In this document: piece by piece, positions 50,799 to 59,731 of the stretch
Position numbering within the stretch: the stretch's first letter is position 1
Layout: each line of letters begins with the position of its first letter
Assembly: GCF_007991655.1 (NCBI RefSeq)
Contig: NZ_BJYT01000004.1
Span: forward strand, 1 to 64,000
Direction of reading: 5' to 3'
Length of the DNA stretch: 64,000 bases
From: Segetibacter aerophilus
Lineage (GTDB): Bacteria; Bacteroidota; Bacteroidia; Chitinophagales; Chitinophagaceae
The notes under the pieces: generated by a model
The model's input: only the letters and a program-made list of their open reading frames with translations
The model's database searches: none
What the model was told of the DNA's origin: nothing
Position numbers and translations under genes: made by a program

Positions 50799-51599
50799 TT
50801 AAACCTTGTCAACTAGGCTCTTAAAGTATAACGCATGTTCCATTTGCTCGATAGCACCACCATCATTGGTCGCAACAAAAAGATATGCTTCTTTGAGACC
50901 TCGAGCTTCCCACTCTTTAATTTTAGCAAACCACTTGTCTAATCGCGAGAAGTCTTCCGATGGGAAGTAGCGAATGAAACATTTGGGAACAGTAAGGTCC
51001 AAATGCAAAGGCCAAACTGGATGGTCTAATATAAGTAAGCCTATGTTGTGATCCCTTAAAAATTTGAGTGTATCCTCATAGTCCTCGTCAAACCAATCCT
51101 TGTGGCGCAGTTCCAAAAAAAACTGCAAATCGATGGGCAAACTTTTCATGTATGTGAAAAGTTTTTCTTTTCTGGTCGGTTTTAATTTAAACTCGTCGGT
51201 AAGCGTAAGATAAATGGGTCCTAACTGTTTCTCAAATCCAGCAATACCGTCTAAAAACCACGACGTTTTGTCGTCAATGTCATGAAAGGGGCTAAGGTGA
51301 CTAATTGATTGTGGAAATTTAGGGCAAAAGACAAAATCTTTATCGGCGGTTTTCGCGGCCCATTTTTCAATCGAGCTCCTTTGGTAGTATTTGTAATGAG
51401 TAACACTCATTTCGATGCCGTTAAAATGTTTTGAATACTCACTCAAATACGTAGACTCCCTAGTTCCAACGGAATACAATTTGCCAATCCACTCAGGTTT
51501 TCTCCAGTTTGTCGTCCCGTAATAGATTTTCAAATCGCTACTTTTTCCCTTTAAGACTAAAGCGTTATTTAACGGTTCAACAGGAAAGTCTTGTCTCAT
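50799..51599 (-). CDS. DUF72 (YecE-like) protein, copy 1
   Basis: A frame opens at 51662, but ATG at 51597-51599 (MRQDFPVEPLNNALVLKGKS) matches the start of the neighbouring paralogue. The TIM-barrel DUF72 pattern is present: LKIYYGTTNWRKPEWIGKLY, EYSKHFNGIEMSVTHYKYY, FVFCPKFPQSISHLSPF, LQFFLELRHKDWF. Function of DUF72 is not established. It is a tandem duplicate of the next gene (MRQDFPVEP, FFLE.R, LFDLTVPKCWIRY are shared). Confidence 0.85.
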   Translation of the reverse strand: MRQDFPVEPLNNALVLKGKSSDLKIYYGTTNWRKPEWIGKLYSVGTRESTYLSEYSKHFNGIEMSVTHYKYYQRSSIEKWAAKTADKDFVFCPKFPQSISHLSPFHDIDDKTSWFLDGIAGFEKQLGPIYLTLTDEFKLKPTRKEKLFTYMKSLPIDLQFFLELRHKDWFDEDYEDTLKFLRDHNIGLLILDHPVWPLHLDLTVPKCFIRYFPSEDFSRLDKWFAKIKEWEARGLKEAYLFVATNDGGAIEQMEHALYFKSLVDKV

Positions 51600-51648
51600 T
51601 GCTGCAAAAGTAACAAAGGAAAAGATGGACTGAAAGCAAGGAATATAA

Positions 51649-52443
51649 CTAGCCGTTGTCAACCAAGTTTTTAAAGTATAAGAGTTCGTCTAGTAGTTGG
51701 ACTTTATCCTCGCAATCCTGGAAAAAGAAGTAAGCTTCCTGCAGACCTTTAGCTCCCCATTCATTTAGTTTTTCAAACCACCTATCTAACCTGCTAAACT
51801 CACCGGAGGATGTATATCTAATCCAACATTTAGGAACAGTTAAGTCAAAAAGCAAAGGTCTTATTTCATTATCGCTAATTATTAATCCAACCTTGAGTCG
51901 CCTCAAACTTTCCAAGAGTTCAGTATAAGTGTTTTCTTCGAACCATTCACGATTTCTGACTTCCAAAAAAAACTGCAGATCCTTCGGCAAGGTTTCCAGA
52001 TATGATAGGACTGCTTCCTTTCTTTTAGGTGAAAATCTATCGCTTACTTGAAGTAAAACGGGGCCTAAATGACCGCCAAAGGCATAAAAGCTATCTAGAT
52101 ACGCCTTGGTTTTATCTTCGACATCGATAAACGAACTGAAGTGACTAACAGCCTGAGGCACTTTCGGACAAAATAAAAAATCTTTCCCCTCTGCTTGTAT
52201 CGTCCACTTTTCAACTTCGGCTGCACTATAAGTTTTGTGTTGGGTGGCCTGCAACTCGATACTGTTGAAATGTTCTACGTAGTGACTCAAGAACTTCGCC
52301 TCTCTTACTCCTTTTGGATATAACCTACCGACCCACTCTACTCTTCCCCAAGCGAAAGTGCCATAACGTATTTTAAGATTATTTGCCCACCCGGATAAAA
52401 CTCGGGAGTTGTTAAATGGCTCCACTGGGAAGTCTTGTCTCAT
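51649..52443 (-). CDS. DUF72 (YecE-like) protein, copy 2
   Basis: ATG at 52441-52443 (MRQDFPVEPFNNSRVLSGWA). It is close in sequence to the following DUF72 gene over its whole length, so it arose by tandem duplication. The family motif FLFCPKVPQAVSHFSSF and the LQFFLEVRNREWF strand are intact. It probably shares a transcript with SRAP, 21 bases upstream, on the same strand. Confidence 0.85.
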   Translation of the reverse strand: MRQDFPVEPFNNSRVLSGWANNLKIRYGTFAWGRVEWVGRLYPKGVREAKFLSHYVEHFNSIELQATQHKTYSAAEVEKWTIQAEGKDFLFCPKVPQAVSHFSSFIDVEDKTKAYLDSFYAFGGHLGPVLLQVSDRFSPKRKEAVLSYLETLPKDLQFFLEVRNREWFEENTYTELLESLRRLKVGLIISDNEIRPLLFDLTVPKCWIRYTSSGEFSRLDRWFEKLNEWGAKGLQEAYFFFQDCEDKVQLLDELLYFKNLVDNG

Positions 52444-52464
52444 TAGCACGAAAGTAGGAAATGA

Positions 52465-53289
52465 TCAAACAACCTCTTCTTCATAAACCAGTTCCGACAA
52501 CCCCTCATACTGGAACCTCTCACTTGGGTCAAGCGCTGTAAGGAAGTCTTTGCGAATAGGATATACATCAATCTCCTTTGAAGGAAGTTGAAAAGTAGCA
52601 ATCTCAGTAATCCGTTGTTCACTTAACCCCTCGCTGATCCATTCGTTTGCTAACTGTTCAGTCAATATCACGGGCATACGTTTTTTGGAATTATGCACCT
52701 GGGCCATTATTGAGTTAGCCACTGTGGTAATGTTAGCGCAAGTGTCTACTGTTTCACCGGTCTCTCTGTCTGTCCATGTCTGCCAAATGCCTGCTATGAG
52801 AAACACTTCTTTGTTTTTCACCGCTATATGATATGGATACTTCACCGGTGTTTTTAGTGGTTGCCCCTTTTTACCTAATGGGAATATGTGACGCCATTCA
52901 TAAAACTCGGTTGCAGGAAATAAGCATCGACGGTGCAAGGCGGCATCCCGGTACATCTTTCCCGGCTTGAGCAAATCTTCGCCTTTTGCATTTAACGTCG
53001 TCATCTGCGGATGATAAACCCCTTTACTGTCCGTAAAGCCTCTCCTGTGGTTTTCTACATCTTTTCGTGTCCACCAATATTCCGGAATAAAACCCCATTC
53101 CATTTCTGCAATCGTCCATTTACAGTCGGGCTCCGGGACTACTATGTCAATCTTTTTATAGTCAAAACCGTTATGAATAGGGCTTTGATAATCTATCTCC
53201 ATAGTATGGCTCTCTTCGAGCTGCCTCTCTATTTTGAGTTTTTCCATTAGCTCGTTGCGGCTGAGCTTCATTCCTTTGTAGTTACACAT
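52465..53289 (-). CDS. SRAP (HMCES/YedK-like) abasic-site protein
   Basis: This 274-residue protein begins Met-Cys2-Asn, with Cys2 the residue that forms a thiazolidine link to abasic sites. Downstream are FPATEFYEW (active-site Glu), and HNSKKRMPVIL with the conserved His. The length is normal. It shields abasic sites in single-stranded DNA. It is the promoter-proximal gene of the leftward repair set, and a 23-base palindrome lies 77 bases upstream. Confidence 0.92.
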   Translation of the reverse strand: MCNYKGMKLSRNELMEKLKIERQLEESHTMEIDYQSPIHNGFDYKKIDIVVPEPDCKWTIAEMEWGFIPEYWWTRKDVENHRRGFTDSKGVYHPQMTTLNAKGEDLLKPGKMYRDAALHRRCLFPATEFYEWRHIFPLGKKGQPLKTPVKYPYHIAVKNKEVFLIAGIWQTWTDRETGETVDTCANITTVANSIMAQVHNSKKRMPVILTEQLANEWISEGLSEQRITEIATFQLPSKEIDVYPIRKDFLTALDPSERFQYEGLSELVYEEEVV

Positions 53290-53365
53290 AGAGTTTAAAA
53301 TTACAAAATTGTACCAACCCCTAAACCTTGTGCTACAAGCTCCTTTCGTTAATTTTTTTAGTTTT

Positions 53366-53388
53366 ATTTGCTAATTAAATTAGCAAAT
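53366..53388. promoter_or_regulatory. Perfect palindrome between divergent genes (operator)
   Basis: ATTTGCTAATT - A - AATTAGCAAAT, 11-bp arms with a one-base centre, between the start of SRAP (53289) and the start of the rightward gene at 53419. Its symmetry suits a LexA-like or phage repressor dimer, and it may control the repair set. Confidence 0.6.
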
Positions 53389-53418
53389 ACTAATTTTAGA
53401 ATCTAAAACTTAATAGCA

Positions 53419-53868
53419 ATGTCAAACGAAGCACCTTTTTTTCACAAGTTCATTCAGGAGAACTTTACTTATAACGACGAGCACTATAGCGTAGTAATGA
53501 GCCCGGAAATGTATCGGGATGAGGAAGGTCTGGACGGCACAGGCAATTATGTCGGCATTCTAATCAATCCAAGCTACGGGACCTTTCCTTTTAAGTTAAT
53601 CCCTCGCAGACCGGGCAAATGGGAACTACATGCCTTGGAAGTAATCGAAAAAGAACTATCGGAGGAAATAGAACCGGACGAAGAACAAGCTATCACCGAT
53701 GAAATACCGGCGGAGCAAATGGAACGTGCGATCGCCGAAGAAAGCCAGCTCGATCCAAACCTGTTGGTAACAGAAGAAGGGCTAATATTTGAGACGGGTG
53801 GCCAAGATCCTGGAATCATCAAATGTTTTAACGACATACTGGAAAAATATAATAAAGGCGAAAAATGA
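53419..53868 (+). CDS. Acidic hypothetical phage protein
   Basis: This 149-residue protein has an ordered N-terminus (FHKFIQENFTYNDEHYSVVM, LINPSYGTFPFKLIPRRPGK) and an acidic C-terminal half (EKELSEEIEPDEEQAITDEI). It is the first gene of a three-gene rightward unit ending at the terminator at 54679. Its stop overlaps the next ATG. Unknown. Confidence 0.55.
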   Translation: MSNEAPFFHKFIQENFTYNDEHYSVVMSPEMYRDEEGLDGTGNYVGILINPSYGTFPFKLIPRRPGKWELHALEVIEKELSEEIEPDEEQAITDEIPAEQMERAIAEESQLDPNLLVTEEGLIFETGGQDPGIIKCFNDILEKYNKGEK

Positions 53869-54131
53869 TGAGTGTCGTAAAAGGGAGACTATTTGAGGAG
53901 ACGCTTCGTTTGTTTGGCAGAGAGTACGCTCTTGAGGTATTCGTTATGACCTACCCCAATCAAACCAACTACTATCGCTGCATTCTTGATGACATCAAAG
54001 TGGTTGACCTATGGATAGATGACAACGGCCAATGGATCGATCTGCAGGCTGGCCATACAGAGATAAGCAAAATCATTGGAAGCAGGATTGAAGAAAAAGT
54101 ATTGCCTCCTCAACTTAGCATCGCCCATTAA
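53865..54131 (+). CDS. Hypothetical phage protein
   Basis: An 88-residue protein (REYALEVFVMTYPNQTNYYR; DLWIDDNGQWIDLQAGHTE) with two possible starts (53865 and 53868). It is coupled to the gene before it by a four-base overlap. Its mixed alpha/beta pattern resembles the last gene of this unit. Unknown. Confidence 0.55.
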   Translation: MMSVVKGRLFEETLRLFGREYALEVFVMTYPNQTNYYRCILDDIKVVDLWIDDNGQWIDLQAGHTEISKIIGSRIEEKVLPPQLSIAH

Positions 54132-54152
54132 TTAACTCATAAAAATAAATTT

Positions 54153-54659
54153 ATGGAACAACCTATTAGTTCTTATGTGTGTAAGCGATACAAAAAACCT
54201 GTAGCGTTTAATTGTGTGGTAAATGGCAAACCTTTAATAGCTGAAGTAATTGCGGACATTGAGAATCCCTTAGAATTTACCGTTGCTATGCGTTTTAATG
54301 ATGGGGTGGAGTTTGAAGCTACCGCTTTGGAGTCTGGAAAATGGTGGATTAGTGACGTACGGAAATTAGATTATATCAAAGCGGTTCAGGACGACCTGAG
54401 CAATTTCCTTTCTGTGAAGCACTACCAGTGGGATATGTTTGAAATAAGTTATAAGCATGCGCCATTGTTGGTATGGGTTGCAAAGATTGAAACCGACGAA
54501 GACGGACCTTTTAGCATCTATTATAAGGGTGATTACCGCTTTCACACGAGAAAATCAAAGCAGGGATGGGAAGCAAAGTCGGTGAGAGTAATGAACCCCG
54601 AAATTATAGATGAACGCTTAGTATCGTTTATTGGAGCGAGGTTAGAAAAGGCGGTATAG
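54153..54659 (+). CDS. Hypothetical phage protein
   Basis: This 168-residue protein (FNCVVNGKPLIAEVIADIEN; ALESGKWWISDVRKLDYIKA) is alpha/beta with no known motif. It is the last gene before the terminator at 54679. Confidence 0.55.
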   Translation: MEQPISSYVCKRYKKPVAFNCVVNGKPLIAEVIADIENPLEFTVAMRFNDGVEFEATALESGKWWISDVRKLDYIKAVQDDLSNFLSVKHYQWDMFEISYKHAPLLVWVAKIETDEDGPFSIYYKGDYRFHTRKSKQGWEAKSVRVMNPEIIDERLVSFIGARLEKAV

Positions 54660-54678
54660 ATTTATTTCAAGCTTATTG

Positions 54679-54704
54679 AAACCACTGTTATAGTGGTTTT
54701 TTTT
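54679..54704 (+). terminator. Rho-independent terminator
   Basis: AAACCACT - GTTAT - AGTGGTTT with five further T residues. It closes the three-gene unit ahead of the terminase genes. Confidence 0.85.
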
Positions 54705-54761
54705 ATTTCTACCCCCTATTCTTTTTGATTTAATAATTATCTTTTAGATTATTTTTGTTAT

Positions 54762-55277
54762 ATGGCGGTAAAATCTTCTAAAGTTTCATCCAAGCAAAAG
54801 CGCGTCGCGGATATCACCGAAATGCTTGCTAGTGGGATGGAACGGAAGGAAATTTTGCGAAAAGTTTCTAAAACATGCAAAGTTAGCAGCCGGACAATAG
54901 ATAACGAGATAAAAGAGGCCAAAGAAATACTCAAGAAGCGGCAGCTTGAAGCGGAGGAGATAAGGCTAAGGGTTAGGACCAAAATGACTGAAGATGCGGT
55001 AAAAGAGGGCTTAAAATCAGATTTGGAGCTCGAGCTTATTTTATCTCAGATCGCGTGTGCAAACGTTGAAGTAGAGGATTGGGTAAAAGGTGAAGTTGTC
55101 ATGCGTTCCGTTTCTCCAATGGAAAGTATTGCTGCTATCGATAAGATTTTTAAGAAGAGAGGATCTTACGCTCCAATCAAGCAAGCCAACACCGACAAAT
55201 CCGGAAACGACGTAGAACAGCCGCGTCCTTACTCCAAAGACGAGCTATTACTTATCCTTCACAAGGCCAATGGATGA
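54762..55277 (+). CDS. Terminase small subunit
   Basis: This 171-residue protein has an N-terminal HTH-like region (KRVADITEMLASGMERKEIL ... CKVSSRTIDNEIKEAKEIL) typical of small terminases that recognise pac/cos DNA. A helical middle and a polar tail follow. It overlaps the large subunit gene by eight bases. Confidence 0.82.
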   Translation: MAVKSSKVSSKQKRVADITEMLASGMERKEILRKVSKTCKVSSRTIDNEIKEAKEILKKRQLEAEEIRLRVRTKMTEDAVKEGLKSDLELELILSQIACANVEVEDWVKGEVVMRSVSPMESIAAIDKIFKKRGSYAPIKQANTDKSGNDVEQPRPYSKDELLLILHKANG

Positions 55278-56883
55278 GCTGCTGCCAATCAAAGCGAGCG
55301 CGTTCGTTAAGCTACCGGCACAAGCCCAGGAAGACTTGGTCGCTAGTAGGGTAGTGGCTGTTAACGACGCACTATTCCCAATTTGGGAATTGAATTACGA
55401 CATCTGTTTACTATTTGGAGGCAGAGGTGGCGGGAAGAGCGAGGCTAAGTGCGATGTGTTGCTTCACGAATGCTTAACCCAGGAGTATTTCAAATGTTAC
55501 TACGGCAGAAAGGTTTATGATACTGTTAGGGGCAGCTGCTTTGCAACACTCATTTACTGCATAAAAAAGAATAAGCTTACTCACCTCTTCCAATTTAGTG
55601 AGGCCGACAGTAGCAGCATGATCATCACATGCAAGGTGAACGGCAATAAGTTTATTCCTTTCGGTTCGGACAAAGCCGATAAGCTAAAATCTATTAAGGA
55701 CCCGACACACATTTGGTGCGAGGAGTTTGATCAGTTTGATTTTGCCGACTTCAAAGAGCTTTACCCCACACTAAGAACAACCAGGGGAGTTAACCGCTTC
55801 TCGGCCACGTTCAATACTCACGGCGTTTACCCTGATCACTGGATCCTCAAAGTTTTCTTTTCGCATCTGTACGAGGGTATTGATAAGGGTGACGTTCAGA
55901 TGATTGATATACTGAAGGGCAAGAATGTAAAAAAGGTATTTGTCAACTACACCGATAATTATTTCATTGACCGTGACGCTTACAAGCAAAACCTTTGGAT
56001 TTCCTCGGCCGGTAACTTAACAGTCTTTGAAGGGGTGGCAAACGGAGCGTGGGGAATAAATTTAAACGACTCGCCTTATGCATTCGCGTTTGATAGGGCA
56101 AAGCACGTGAGCAACCCAGAAAGGGGAGTGCCGCACCCAACGATTAACAGAGGCAGGGAATTAATACTTTCTTTTGACTTCAACCGTAACCCGATGAGCT
56201 GCCTTGTCTCGCAACTGGAGGAAAACAGGTTGAACGTACTGGAGGCAATAAAGCTACCAAAGTCAGGCGTTGAGGGTATCTGCAACCACATTCTTACTTA
56301 TTACCCGGGCTGCCTGTACTTGGTGACCGGGGATTACAACGGTAACAATGAAAGCTCCCTGTTTGCGGAGCAGGTGACGCACTACAAACTTATAAAGCAG
56401 TACCTCAACTTATCTGAAGGGCAAATGAAAGTGCTACCCAACCCTAAGCAAGCGAAGAATGCAACGCATGTTAACGGTGTGCTGGCTTGGTTCCCTATAA
56501 CGATTCACGCCGTAAAAGCTGCCCCTTTAGTGTTTGACCTGGAAAAGGTAAAGCGACGCGCTGACGGTACCATAATGAAGGAGGACCGGGATAAGCCGGA
56601 GCAGCAGGCAGATATACTAGACTGCTTCCGCTATACCTTAAACGCGTTCCTCGACTGGTTTGACCCTTTGCTTTATTCTCAGCAACAGCAAAAGAAGGTT
56701 AACAATAACACCTACTTCCTGTTGGATGGGAAGTCAATCACCTGCACCAAAGAGGAGTACAAGGCCTCAGTAAGAAACAGCATTTTAGTTCAGGCGAACA
56801 AGTGGCTGGACGGTGGCGAGACTGATAAAGCCCAAGCAGCTTTAAAAGAGTTGCAGAGGCTTGATGCTCTATTTAAAGCCTAA
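55270..56883 (+). CDS. Terminase large subunit
   Basis: This 537-residue packaging motor has Walker A LFGGRGGGKSEAK (about 48-60), Walker B IWCEEFDQFDFAD (about 143-155) and a C-terminal RNase-H-like nuclease (ILSFDFNRNPMSC; LVTGDYNGNN; ADILDCFRYTLNAFLDWF). The length is normal. It is the clearest evidence that the region is a tailed-phage genome. Confidence 0.93.
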   Translation: MDELLPIKASAFVKLPAQAQEDLVASRVVAVNDALFPIWELNYDICLLFGGRGGGKSEAKCDVLLHECLTQEYFKCYYGRKVYDTVRGSCFATLIYCIKKNKLTHLFQFSEADSSSMIITCKVNGNKFIPFGSDKADKLKSIKDPTHIWCEEFDQFDFADFKELYPTLRTTRGVNRFSATFNTHGVYPDHWILKVFFSHLYEGIDKGDVQMIDILKGKNVKKVFVNYTDNYFIDRDAYKQNLWISSAGNLTVFEGVANGAWGINLNDSPYAFAFDRAKHVSNPERGVPHPTINRGRELILSFDFNRNPMSCLVSQLEENRLNVLEAIKLPKSGVEGICNHILTYYPGCLYLVTGDYNGNNESSLFAEQVTHYKLIKQYLNLSEGQMKVLPNPKQAKNATHVNGVLAWFPITIHAVKAAPLVFDLEKVKRRADGTIMKEDRDKPEQQADILDCFRYTLNAFLDWFDPLLYSQQQQKKVNNNTYFLLDGKSITCTKEEYKASVRNSILVQANKWLDGGETDKAQAALKELQRLDALFKA

Positions 56884-56885
56884 AC

Positions 56886-57635
56886 TCATGTAATGAAGGC
56901 TGTAATATGGGTGTGAATGTAAGTCAAAGCATCAGGTACATGATCAAAGACGTAATTTATTCCTCTCTTCACTGCCTCTTTCTTTCCGTCTAGCCAGAGT
57001 GGGTTAAGGTATTTGATACCGGCTTGCTGGGCTTTAGCTAAAAACCTACTAAATCCTTTTAGAGCTTTGTTTTTCGTACAGTTCTGAATATTGTTTTTTA
57101 GAAAAGTAGCTTCGGCTTTTAACTCTTGAACCGGTTCGCCCTTCTGTATTTCCTGTTCCAGCATTTTTTCCGCATACTCGTAATAGGAGTATAGGAGAAG
57201 CTGCTGGGGCAGTTTAAACGGGGCCGTATCAGCATCTTCATCCAAAATTTTCAGATCTTCGTAGAACTCTTTTTCATATTGGTTAATAAAATCTTCTTCT
57301 CGTGTTATTGCTATCTTTTGATAGCGTTGGGTTAAATCGCGCCAATTATTAAAGGCATTATAACAATATTCAATGACACCACTGCTAGTAAAATTGTTGG
57401 GATCAATTGCTGAAGCCGGACGACAACTGTAGGAGATATTAAATTTATTGTTACTGTCAAGACGCGGCTTACTAATCTCAAAGAACCACCCTGGCTTCGC
57501 TCCCTCTATATAAAATATAAATGGTTCGCTCTGCTTAAAGGTTAAATCGTCAGTATCATCGACCAGCTTTCGGAAGTTCCGAAATAAACCTTGTATATCT
57601 TCTAAAAGTTTAACAGGGTACTTGTGATATTCCAT
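56886..57635 (-). CDS. Hypothetical protein, leftward cargo gene
   Basis: This 249-residue protein reads leftward and ends three bases from the terminase stop. Aromatic and charged throughout (FRNFRKLVDDTDDLTFKQSE; FNNWRDLTQRYQKIAI), with no membrane helix. Its direction and AT-rich base use differ from the terminase. Probable cargo (moron) gene of unknown function. Confidence 0.6.
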   Translation of the reverse strand: MEYHKYPVKLLEDIQGLFRNFRKLVDDTDDLTFKQSEPFIFYIEGAKPGWFFEISKPRLDSNNKFNISYSCRPASAIDPNNFTSSGVIEYCYNAFNNWRDLTQRYQKIAITREEDFINQYEKEFYEDLKILDEDADTAPFKLPQQLLLYSYYEYAEKMLEQEIQKGEPVQELKAEATFLKNNIQNCTKNKALKGFSRFLAKAQQAGIKYLNPLWLDGKKEAVKRGINYVFDHVPDALTYIHTHITAFIT

Positions 57636-57759
57636 TCAGAATCAATTGTGTGGCACTAAATATAAATAAAAAAGCGGAGGCGGCTCCGAAGGGAGATACA
57701 AAGGCGGGATGGTTTTCCGGTAGAAAATAAAACCAGAGAAGATACGTAACATTAAAAAA

Positions 57760-57782
57760 AGCCAATCCTAACTGGATTGGCT
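57760..57782 (-). terminator. Terminator of the small leftward gene
   Basis: AGCCAATCC - TAACT - GGATTGGCT; on the minus strand it is followed by a run of seven T residues. It ends the small gene 57788-57979. Confidence 0.8.
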
Positions 57783-57787
57783 GCTAA

Positions 57788-57979
57788 TCATCTTTCTAGC
57801 TTTTCAACAGCGGACTTCACGTCTTTAACAGCGCTTTCTACATCATCTAAATGGGAGCATACATCTCCTAGATCGTAAGATTGGTGTAATTTTTTTATAG
57901 ACTTATTAATGTCCTGTAGAACAGATAGTAGTTGTCCAAATTGATCATCAGTCATATATGAATTTAATTGTTTAGTCAC
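57788..57979 (-). CDS. Small coiled-coil protein
   Basis: A 63-residue helical protein (LLSVLQDINKSIKKLHQSYD; LDDVESAVKDVKSAVEKLE) with heptad spacing. It has its own terminator, six bases after its stop. Independent small cargo gene, unknown. Confidence 0.55.
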   Translation of the reverse strand: MTKQLNSYMTDDQFGQLLSVLQDINKSIKKLHQSYDLGDVCSHLDDVESAVKDVKSAVEKLER

Positions 57980-58148
57980 TAAGGTAGAATCCCTTTAGCA
58001 ATCTATAACCTTCCGTTATCAACATTTTAAGCAACACCAGCTTTATCACACCAAGAGCGTAATAATATTTTACTTATTAATCAATAAGACAATTATTTTA
58101 TCAATCCGATTATTTCTTTCTACTTTTATTGGATTAACCTACTCAGTA

Positions 58149-58574
58149 ATGCCAACAGTAAATTTTACCGTTCTCTCGAAGTCCGTTGCCATGCAAATAG
58201 ACAACGGCCCAGTTGACTACATACAATCGGGAACAGATGTAGGGCTCAAAGCCCTTAGCTCAACTTCAATTGCAATTAAAGGGGTGGTATACGATATCGG
58301 TAGCACCATTTTTAAGATTGACAACGGAAGTGCTTTAACCGGAAATGCGGTTGCAATTGCTAATGCCCTTCAGGCGGTTTTTCCTAGTACCAACTCCGGC
58401 AATGGTGGCTCCGGTGCATCTGTACAACGTGCGGCAACAAAGGCAGCGGCTAACGCTCTTACCCGCGTTGCAAACTCCTTTGTAAGGGTAGCGGCAGATG
58501 AAAGTAACAACGGGGACAAATCTATGTACTTGGATGACGGTACAACATTAGAATTTCAATATACAATATCATAA
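58149..58574 (+). CDS. Structural-like phage protein, hypothetical
   Basis: This 141-residue protein starts with beta-strand pattern VNFTVLSKSVAMQIDNGPVD and ends in a helical Ala-rich and acidic part (RAATKAAANALTRVANSFVR). It lies two bases before a fibre-like gene. The composition suits a virion or decoration protein; this is inference. Confidence 0.55.
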   Translation: MPTVNFTVLSKSVAMQIDNGPVDYIQSGTDVGLKALSSTSIAIKGVVYDIGSTIFKIDNGSALTGNAVAIANALQAVFPSTNSGNGGSGASVQRAATKAAANALTRVANSFVRVAADESNNGDKSMYLDDGTTLEFQYTIS

Positions 58575-58575
58575 A

Positions 58576-59730
58576 ATGAAAAAGTTATTTACTCTTTTTG
58601 GTTTAATAATTTGTTTAGCGGTAAACGCTCAGACACCCGTGCTGCCTTATGTAGTACCCACAGTTGCGTCAATGAAATTGTACTACGGGAATGCGAACAG
58701 AATGTATGTTAGCGGCACAAACGAAGACTACGCTATTTGCTCGGTTTGTACGGCAGATGAGACAACCGTTTACGCAGGTGCTGGAGGCCGGAAATGGAAA
58801 AAGGTTTTATCAAGTATTCCGGCTTCTGCAATTGCGTTGACAGACACAAGCGTTTTAGACTTATCAACCTATCTAAGTAAAGCAGATAGTACTATATTTT
58901 CAAGTAAAGGATACGCCCGTAAAGTTGGTGACAGTGTGCAATCAAATCTAACTACAGGCCTTGCAACCAAGCAAACGACACTGGTAAGCGGAACTACAAT
59001 TAAAACAATTAATGGTACTACTTTATTAGGTTCAGGAGACGTCGTTATATCAGGCGGTGGCGGATCAGCGGACAGCGCAACTTTCGCTACTACATATAGA
59101 GTGGATACCGCTAAAGCGAATTTAAGAACTTCTATTTCAGCAGGTGGCGGCAGTTCGAGCGGCGGCAACAATTCATTAGCTCTTTACGCTGGGTTAGGCT
59201 CCACAGTGAAAGCGGAACCTTTATACGACCTCAGTAGATTAACTTCTAACGGTGCTTTGACTTCAGGAACGGCTAGATTTATTGCAGTTTATCTGCCAAC
59301 GGCACAAACCATAACAGGCGTGAGGTGGTTTCAAAATGCCGCTGGAGTATATACAGCAAACAATTATAACGGTATAGGTCTTTATAGCTACAACAAAACT
59401 ATAGGTGCACTAACATTGGTTGCTTCATCCACTGATGACGGTACAATATGGCAAGCAACAACTGCTACATGGGCTTCCAAAGCGTTTTCATCTACCTATG
59501 CGGCAGCAGCAGGAGTATATTTTATTGGGGCTTTATGGAGCGCAAGTGCCACTACGACTGCACCTGATATTAAAGCAGCGGCAACGGGCTTATTTAGTAC
59601 ATACACTTATGATTTTACAAATGGCGCTAGAATAAGCGCTCAGTTAGCTTCTCAAACTACTTTACCTGCAAGTACAACTGCATCTGCTTTATCTGCACAA
59701 GCAACTTTACATTATTTCTCATTATACTAA
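58576..59730 (+). CDS. Fibre-like protein with signal peptide
   Basis: This 384-residue protein has an N-terminal signal peptide (KKLFTLFGLIICLAVNAQTP). Then comes a tail-fibre-like passage (IKTINGTTLLGSGDVVISGG), a Gly/Ser hinge, and a beta-rich C-terminal domain that looks like a carbohydrate-binding fold. Sec signals are unusual for virion proteins. It may be exported by the lysogen to the surface, or the signal may be used during assembly. Confidence 0.7.
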   Translation: MKKLFTLFGLIICLAVNAQTPVLPYVVPTVASMKLYYGNANRMYVSGTNEDYAICSVCTADETTVYAGAGGRKWKKVLSSIPASAIALTDTSVLDLSTYLSKADSTIFSSKGYARKVGDSVQSNLTTGLATKQTTLVSGTTIKTINGTTLLGSGDVVISGGGGSADSATFATTYRVDTAKANLRTSISAGGGSSSGGNNSLALYAGLGSTVKAEPLYDLSRLTSNGALTSGTARFIAVYLPTAQTITGVRWFQNAAGVYTANNYNGIGLYSYNKTIGALTLVASSTDDGTIWQATTATWASKAFSSTYAAAAGVYFIGALWSASATTTAPDIKAAATGLFSTYTYDFTNGARISAQLASQTTLPASTTASALSAQATLHYFSLY

Positions 59731-59731
59731 T

